Origin: Desulfobulbus sp. | Lineage (GTDB): Bacteria > Desulfobacterota > Desulfobulbia > Desulfobulbales > Desulfobulbaceae | Length of the DNA: 50,378 bases | NCBI GenBank assembly: GCA_011051875.1 | Contig: DRKI01000098.1 | Span: forward strand, 1 to 50,378 | Direction: 5' to 3' | Part shown: positions 45,992-50,378 of the stretch, one piece after another | Numbering within the stretch: the stretch's first letter is position 1 | Layout of the letters: every line of letters starts with the position of its first letter | Position numbers and translations under genes: made by a program | Notes under the pieces: generated by a model | The model's database searches: none | What the model was told of the DNA's origin: nothing | What the model saw: the letters and a program-made list of their open reading frames with translations, nothing else

Positions 45992-46036
45992 GCGGAAAGC
46001 ACGGGCTTCGCCTGCATGGCGGCCCGTCTTTTCCGC
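45992..46036 (+). promoter_or_regulatory. Strong hairpin between tolQ and tolR
   Basis: Stem GCGGAAA (45992-45998) and ACGGGC (46001-46006) pairing with GCCCGT (46022-46027) and TTTCCGC (46030-46036), with small internal mismatches and a 15-base loop. It starts 10 bases after tolQ and could attenuate transcription or stabilise tolQ mRNA. Confidence 0.5.
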
Positions 46037-46081
46037 AGGATGGAAATTTTCGCATCTCCGGCTTCGTTTTTGATGATTTTC

Positions 46082-46090
46082 TGGTATACT
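46082..46090 (+). promoter_or_regulatory. Possible extended -10 promoter for tolR
   Basis: TGG-TATACT at 46082-46090, an extended -10 box without a good -35. It is only 10 bases before the tolR ATG, so a transcript from it would be leaderless or start translation at the ATG 9 bases further on. Confidence 0.35.
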
Positions 46091-46100
46091 CACTGAAGCT

Positions 46101-46523
46101 ATGGGACCAATGGGGGACAGAGGCCGCAGAGGCCTGGTGGCGGAGATCAACGTGACACCGCTGGTGGATGTCATGCTGGTGCTTCTGATCATCTTCATGG
46201 TGACCGCGCCGATGATGACCCAGGGGATTGATGTGGAACTGCCCAGGACCACGAACAAGGCCCTGCGGCAGCACGAGGAACCCCTGGTGGTCACCATCAA
46301 CGACAAGGGTGAGGTCTTTCTGGGCAGGGTCAGGGTCAAGGAGTCGCTCCTGGTCCAGCAGTTGAAAAATCTGCCGCCGGATCGGAAAAAAGAGTCCATC
46401 TACCTCCGGGCCGACAGAAAGGTCCCCTATGGCCAGGTCGTTGCCACCATGGCGGCCATCAAGAGGGCCGGATTCACCAAGCTGGGCATGATCACCCAGC
46501 CGTCGGAAAAACGGGACGGCTGA
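46101..46523 (+). CDS. tolR: TolR/ExbD-family biopolymer transport protein
   Basis: Second inner-membrane component of the Tol motor. 140 residues: one membrane helix (about 22-42) with the proton-path aspartate D23 in VTPLVDVMLVLLIIFMV, then a periplasmic domain (about 60-135). Unusually, 118 bp with a hairpin separate it from tolQ, while these genes normally almost touch. No ribosome site is clear upstream. Confidence 0.95.
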   Translation: MGPMGDRGRRGLVAEINVTPLVDVMLVLLIIFMVTAPMMTQGIDVELPRTTNKALRQHEEPLVVTINDKGEVFLGRVRVKESLLVQQLKNLPPDRKKESIYLRADRKVPYGQVVATMAAIKRAGFTKLGMITQPSEKRDG

Positions 46524-46545
46524 CGTCCGGGATGGCGGTTTGCTG

Positions 46546-47466
46546 ATGGATGGCGCAGGGTTCAGCGACAGGGAGTTCTTCGAGGAGCAGGAATCGGCCG
46601 ACAGGTGGTGGGTCCTGGCCCTGAACCTGGCTGTCGGCGTACACATCGCGGTCTTTGCCGGCGCGCTCTACCTGCCCGGCATGATCAGGCCCCGGCCCCT
46701 GCTGGACGAGGTCGTCACCGTGGACCTGGTCTCGCTGCCCGAGCCGGCCGCCCCGGCCCCGGCCCGGCCGAAGGTTGTGCAGAAGGCGGCCCCTGCGCCC
46801 CCGTCCCGCCCTCCGGAGCCGAAACCGTCACCTGAGCCGGCCCGGGTGGCCGTGGCACCGGAACCGGAAGTGGTACCGGAACCGGCCGCTCCGGCCAGGC
46901 CTATCTCCATCAGACCGCTCAAGCGAAAGGTCAGGAAGGCTCGCGATACCAGGCTGGCCGAGGAAAAGGAACAGCAGCGCCTGATCAGGGAGCGGAAACA
47001 GAGGGAACTGGCGCGACAGAAGGCGCTGGCCCGGGCCAGGGAAGAGGAACGGAAGGCCGAAGCGGCACGGCGCCGGGCAGTGGCGGAACTGGCCGCCCTG
47101 ATCCGGACCAGTGATGCGGTCGGCCCGGCGACCAGCCGACGTTCATCGTCCGGTGGCAGGCAGGTCCGCTCCATTGTCTTCAAACAATACCTGGCAGCGC
47201 TCTACGACAGGGTGCACGCCTACTGGGTTCTGCCCGAGATGCGGCGCTGGGACCCGGACCTCGAGGCGGTGGTCGTTCTCACCATCCGCCGGGACGGTAC
47301 CGTGGTGCATACCTCCATTGAAAAACGATCCCGGGATCCGTTCTTTGACCAGTTTGTCATGAAGACTATCCAGAGTGCCTCTCCCATGCCGAGATTTTCC
47401 AAGCTGATGCCACAGGATACCATAGAGGTCGGGTTGCGGTTCCGGCCCGGTAAACTGTCGATGTAG
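46546..47466 (+). CDS. tolA: TolA/TonB-like energy transducer with C-terminal TonB domain
   Basis: Links the TolQR motor to the outer membrane. 306 residues from ATG 46546: a cytoplasmic start, a membrane helix (about 25-45), a Pro/Ala/Glu-rich linker (about 65-120), a long charged helix rich in K, R and E (about 125-190), and a C-terminal TonB/TolA domain (about 215-305; YDRVHAYWVLPEM). Sequence could be read as TonB, but position between tolR and tolB favours TolA. Confidence 0.9.
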   Translation: MDGAGFSDREFFEEQESADRWWVLALNLAVGVHIAVFAGALYLPGMIRPRPLLDEVVTVDLVSLPEPAAPAPARPKVVQKAAPAPPSRPPEPKPSPEPARVAVAPEPEVVPEPAAPARPISIRPLKRKVRKARDTRLAEEKEQQRLIRERKQRELARQKALARAREEERKAEAARRRAVAELAALIRTSDAVGPATSRRSSSGGRQVRSIVFKQYLAALYDRVHAYWVLPEMRRWDPDLEAVVVLTIRRDGTVVHTSIEKRSRDPFFDQFVMKTIQSASPMPRFSKLMPQDTIEVGLRFRPGKLSM

Positions 47467-47550
47467 AACCAGAGGCGGCTGCCGCAGGCAGGCACCATCC
47501 TCGCGAAACCGGGTCCGGAGGATGAACCGGGGGCCCTTTCTGTTGAGTTT

Positions 47551-48873
47551 ATGAAAAGAGATATTATTTCCATGTGGTTGCATCGTTTTTCCCATCGGCT
47601 TTCCCTGGCTGTTCTTGCCAGCTGCCTCCTCCTGGCTGCTATGTCCCGCGGCGCGGCCGCCGAACGGGTCTATCTCGATATCACGGCCTCCGACGTCCGC
47701 AAGGTGGTGGTGGCGGTACCCGCGTTTGTCGACAAGACGGGTACTGATACCAGCGGACGGGGACTGCGCATGGCCGAGCTGCTGGCCAGGGGGCTTGATT
47801 TTCACGGATTTGTCCGCTTGATTGACCCGGCCCGTTACGGTGGCCTCCAGGATGCCGACTGGAAGCAGCTGGAGGTGGACTACGTGGTTCGCGGCAGTTA
47901 CCAGCTCGACGGCACCAGGCTGACCGTGGAGGGCAGGCTGTTCGACGTGGCCGAGGACAGGCTCTTGGCCGGCAGGCGCTATCGGGGCCTGGAGCGGCAG
48001 CAGGATGACATGATACTGCGTTTTTGCGACGCCCTGGTGGAGGAGTTCACCGGCGAGCCCGGTATCAGCCGCACTTCCATCGCCTATGTCTCCGACGAGA
48101 CAGGCCGCAAGGAGATCTATATCAGTGATGTGCTCGGCCGCAGCAGGCGGCAGGTGACCCGCCACCGCCACCTTTGCGTGTCGCCCCGCTTCACGCCGGA
48201 CGGTAACTTTCTGGCCTATACCACCTATCATCGCGGCAACCAGGACCTCTACATCACCGACCTGCGCCAGAACCGGATCACCCGGGCCCTGTCCCGGCGC
48301 AAGGGGATGAACCTGGCCCCGGCCTTTTCCCCGGACGGCAAGACCATGGTGGTGACCCTGAGCAAGGACGGCAGTCCTGATCTGTACCTGCTTGACCGCA
48401 AGGGCAAGATCCTCAAGCGACTGACCCGGAGGGCGGGTATCAATGTCTCACCCTCCTTTGCCCCGGACGGCAGGTCCATTGTCTTTGTCTCTGACCGCAG
48501 CGGCAGGCCCCAGCTCTATATCATGGACATGGGCAACCTCAAGGTCCGCCGGCTGACCTTCCGGGGATCGGAAAACAGTGAACCGTCCTGGTCTCCCAAG
48601 GGTGACCGGATCGCCTACACCAGCCTCGTCGACGGCCATTACCAGATCTTCACCATTGATCCGGCCGGGGGCACGCCGCGCCAGGTGACCTCGAGCTGGG
48701 GTGAGTATGAGTCCCCGACCTGGTCGCCCGACGGACGGCAGATCGCCTTTTCCCGGCGCCGGAACGGCCATTCCGAGATATGCGCGGTCCTGGCAAACGG
48801 CAAGGACCTGCGTGTGCTCTTCAAGTTGAAAGGAAACCAGTCCTATCCGCAGTGGTCGCCACGCCCCAGGTAA
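47551..48873 (+). CDS. tolB: Tol-Pal system translocation protein TolB
   Basis: Periplasmic beta-propeller protein of the Tol system. 440 residues: signal peptide (about 1-37, cleaved after AAA), N-terminal alpha/beta domain (about 40-165) and a WD40-like propeller with repeated SPDG-type blades (FTPDGNFLAYTT, FSPDGKTMVVTL, FAPDGRSIVFVS, WSPKGDRIAYTS, WSPDGRQIAFSR). It interacts with TolA and Pal in other bacteria; pal is not found next to it here. Confidence 0.96.
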   Translation: MKRDIISMWLHRFSHRLSLAVLASCLLLAAMSRGAAAERVYLDITASDVRKVVVAVPAFVDKTGTDTSGRGLRMAELLARGLDFHGFVRLIDPARYGGLQDADWKQLEVDYVVRGSYQLDGTRLTVEGRLFDVAEDRLLAGRRYRGLERQQDDMILRFCDALVEEFTGEPGISRTSIAYVSDETGRKEIYISDVLGRSRRQVTRHRHLCVSPRFTPDGNFLAYTTYHRGNQDLYITDLRQNRITRALSRRKGMNLAPAFSPDGKTMVVTLSKDGSPDLYLLDRKGKILKRLTRRAGINVSPSFAPDGRSIVFVSDRSGRPQLYIMDMGNLKVRRLTFRGSENSEPSWSPKGDRIAYTSLVDGHYQIFTIDPAGGTPRQVTSSWGEYESPTWSPDGRQIAFSRRRNGHSEICAVLANGKDLRVLFKLKGNQSYPQWSPRPR

Positions 48874-48977
48874 CGGTTCCCCGGCCTGGTTTGGCCATGG
48901 CGCGGTGGTGCCGGCTTCGCACTCTTCCCTTGCGGGTTATGTTTTGCACGATGTCTGATGATGAAAGAGGAATGCCT

Positions 48978-49991
48978 ATGAAGATGATACGAAACCTTGC
49001 CATTGCAGGATGCTCGGTCCTGCTGCTTACCCAGTGTGCCACCCAGGATGAGGTCAGGGAACTCAACTACCAGATCCGGGCCGTCAACCAGAAGGTGGAA
49101 GAGGTCCGGACCAAGGCCGTGGGCACGATTCAGAAGCGGCAGGCAAGCTCGGTGTCCAAGATCGACCAGGTGGAGGAGGAGACTCTCCGCCTCAAGTCCC
49201 GGCTCGAGGAATCGGAACACCTGGCCGGCCAGTTCCGGGAAAAGACCGGTCAGGATCTGGCTGCCCTGCACAAGGCCGTTGAACAGCTTCGGGCGGAGAA
49301 CGAGGAGAAGATCCGGGCACTGGAGCAGAAGGTCGACCAGTTGAGCGCTGCATTCACCAAGGTGCAGCAGGAGAGGATCCGCGCCGCCGAGGAGCGGGCC
49401 CGCGAGGCGGCCAGGCGGGCCGAGGCGGCCCGCAAGCGGGTCGTGGTCGCTGCCACCGGCTCGCCGGTAAAGGTCAGGCCCGAGCGGCGCAAGGTCAGGG
49501 TAGGCTCCGGCAAGGTGGTTTCGGCCGCGGCCGGGACAACCGCCACCGGGAGCTCCGGTCCGGCCCCGTCGCCGTCGGTCGAAAAAAGTCAGGGTTCGGT
49601 GCAGGTGGTGACCACACCGGATACCACCGCCGGCCCCTTCAGCCGGGCCATGGCCCTGTACAAGGCAAAGAAGTACAAGGACGCCTACCGGATGTTCGAG
49701 CAGGTCCTGGCCGGCAACCCCAAGGGGGCCAAGGCAGCCGAGACCCTGTTTTACATGGGCGAGTGTCTGTACAACCAGGGCGAATATGACCTGGCCATCC
49801 TGGACTACCAGAAGGTGATCTCCAATCATGCCCGGGATCCCCATACACCGGCGGCTCTTCTCAAGCAGGGGATGTCGTTTGAAAAGCTTACCGATCACGA
49901 GACGGCCAAGATCATCTACAAGAAGCTGATCAAGGACTATGCGGGCAGCCCCGAGGCGGCCACGGCCCGCAAGCGGCTGGAGAACCTCTAG
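48978..49991 (+). CDS. cpoB: CpoB/YbgF-family Tol-associated protein (coiled coil plus TPR)
   Basis: Coordinates peptidoglycan synthesis with outer-membrane constriction in E. coli. 337 residues from ATG 48978: a signal sequence with an atypical lipobox (LTQC, cysteine at 20), a long coiled coil (about 25-150), an Arg/Ala-rich and Ser/Gly-rich linker (about 135-215), then C-terminal TPR repeats (about 215-335; FSRAMALYKAKKYKDAYRMFEQVL, AETLFYMGECLYNQGEYDLAILDYQ). E. coli CpoB is not a lipoprotein, so the lipid anchor here is a possible difference. An upstream ATG (48972) sits too close to AGAGGA. Confidence 0.92.
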   Translation: MKMIRNLAIAGCSVLLLTQCATQDEVRELNYQIRAVNQKVEEVRTKAVGTIQKRQASSVSKIDQVEEETLRLKSRLEESEHLAGQFREKTGQDLAALHKAVEQLRAENEEKIRALEQKVDQLSAAFTKVQQERIRAAEERAREAARRAEAARKRVVVAATGSPVKVRPERRKVRVGSGKVVSAAAGTTATGSSGPAPSPSVEKSQGSVQVVTTPDTTAGPFSRAMALYKAKKYKDAYRMFEQVLAGNPKGAKAAETLFYMGECLYNQGEYDLAILDYQKVISNHARDPHTPAALLKQGMSFEKLTDHETAKIIYKKLIKDYAGSPEAATARKRLENL

Positions 49992-50005
49992 TCCGTGTAT
50001 CGGCC

Positions 50006-50378
50006 GTGGCGGCGAGGAAGCGGCTCGACGCCCTACTGGTGGAACGGGGCTTGGCCAAGGACAGGGAGGAGGCACGGCTCCTGATTGCCGGGCAGCGGGT
50101 GCTGGTCAACGGTACCTATGCCGGCAAGGGAGCGACCCGGGTCCTGGCCGACTGCCGCCTGGAGCTGGAGCAAAGGAAGACCTATGTCAGCCGCGGCGGC
50201 GACAAGCTTGCGGCCGGGCTTGCGCACTTTGCCGTCGACCCTGCCGGCTGGATCTGCGCCGATGTCGGCTGCTCCACCGGCGGGTTCACCGATTGCCTGC
50301 TCCAGCATGGCGCAGCCAGGGTCTACAGCGTGGACGTGGGGTACGGGGTCCTGGACTGGACACTGCGCAGCGACGAGC
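50006..50378 (+). CDS. tlyA: TlyA-family rRNA methyltransferase/hemolysin-like protein (3' end outside window)
   Basis: The first 124 residues of a TlyA protein, cut by the window end. From GTG 50006: an S4 RNA-binding domain (about 4-60; KRLDALLVERGLAKDREEAR), the linking motif YVSRGGDKLAAGL, then the start of the FtsJ-like methyltransferase domain with the SAM-binding DVGCSTGGFTDCLLQHGA. Family members 2'-O-methylate rRNA; the hemolysin role is disputed. It starts 15 bp after cpoB and is likely co-transcribed. Confidence 0.92.
   Translation, partial: MAARKRLDALLVERGLAKDREEARLLIAGQRVLVNGTYAGKGATRVLADCRLELEQRKTYVSRGGDKLAAGLAHFAVDPAGWICADVGCSTGGFTDCLLQHGAARVYSVDVGYGVLDWTLRSDE

Overview
The window is a 50.4 kb stretch of a GC-rich Gram-negative chromosome. 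It carries outer-membrane systems (Mla, Tol), anaerobic-type redox genes (a thiosulfate/polysulfide-reductase-like molybdoenzyme, a ferredoxin-fused Etf, a split pyruvate-carboxylase-like pair) and a PxxKW cysteine-rich protein. Together these suggest an anaerobic, sulfur-metabolising Desulfobacterota, most likely Desulfobulbales-like. That placement is inferred from gene content only. No rRNA, tRNA, CRISPR array, prophage or insertion sequence was seen.

Layout. 1-3.7 kb: a three-gene signalling block with a membrane histidine kinase cut by the window edge, a stand-alone receiver, and a GAF-GAF-PAS-HisKA protein that ends before any ATPase domain. 4.0-8.6 kb: a TauE/SafE-type transporter with a large secreted N-terminal domain, then a molybdopterin oxidoreductase and a four-cluster ferredoxin (PhsAB/PsrAB-like, no Tat signal, no membrane anchor), closed by a clear terminator. 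8.7-10.4 kb: an unassigned membrane protein and a PilZ protein. 10.4-14.2 kb: an Mla phospholipid-transport operon (E-F-D-A-C). 14.5-26.5 kb: a long forward run of yceD-rpmF-plsX-fabH, acyl-CoA dehydrogenase-etfB-etfA, fabG-acpP-fabF, rpiB-glyA-nrdR-ribD. In this run the Acd-Etf module sits where fabD would usually be.

26.5-34.8 kb is mainly on the minus strand: a ParB-domain protein, IHF alpha, enolase, a PilC/GspF platform protein, UDP-glucose dehydrogenase, YggS and TatD, with the PxxKW gene on the plus strand. Three intergenic gaps here hold copies of one dispersed repeat. 35-39.7 kb: nitroreductase, lipoprotein, CoaBC, iron alcohol dehydrogenase (minus strand), DarP and a PPC/DUF296 protein. 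39.8-44.5 kb (minus): a biotin carboxylase/carboxyltransferase pair and a thioredoxin-reductase-like flavoprotein. 44.8-50 kb: a promoter and a small zinc-ribbon-like ORF with one in-frame UGA, then tolQ-R-A-B-cpoB (no pal), then the start of tlyA.

Most of this is conserved housekeeping. The most unusual points are the UGA-interrupted zinc-ribbon ORF before tolQ, the bifurcation-type Etf/acyl-CoA dehydrogenase inside a fatty-acid synthesis cluster, the anchorless cytoplasmic PhsAB-like pair next to a TauE fusion, the kinase-like protein lacking a catalytic domain, the dispersed repeat family, and a 46-bp perfect palindrome.
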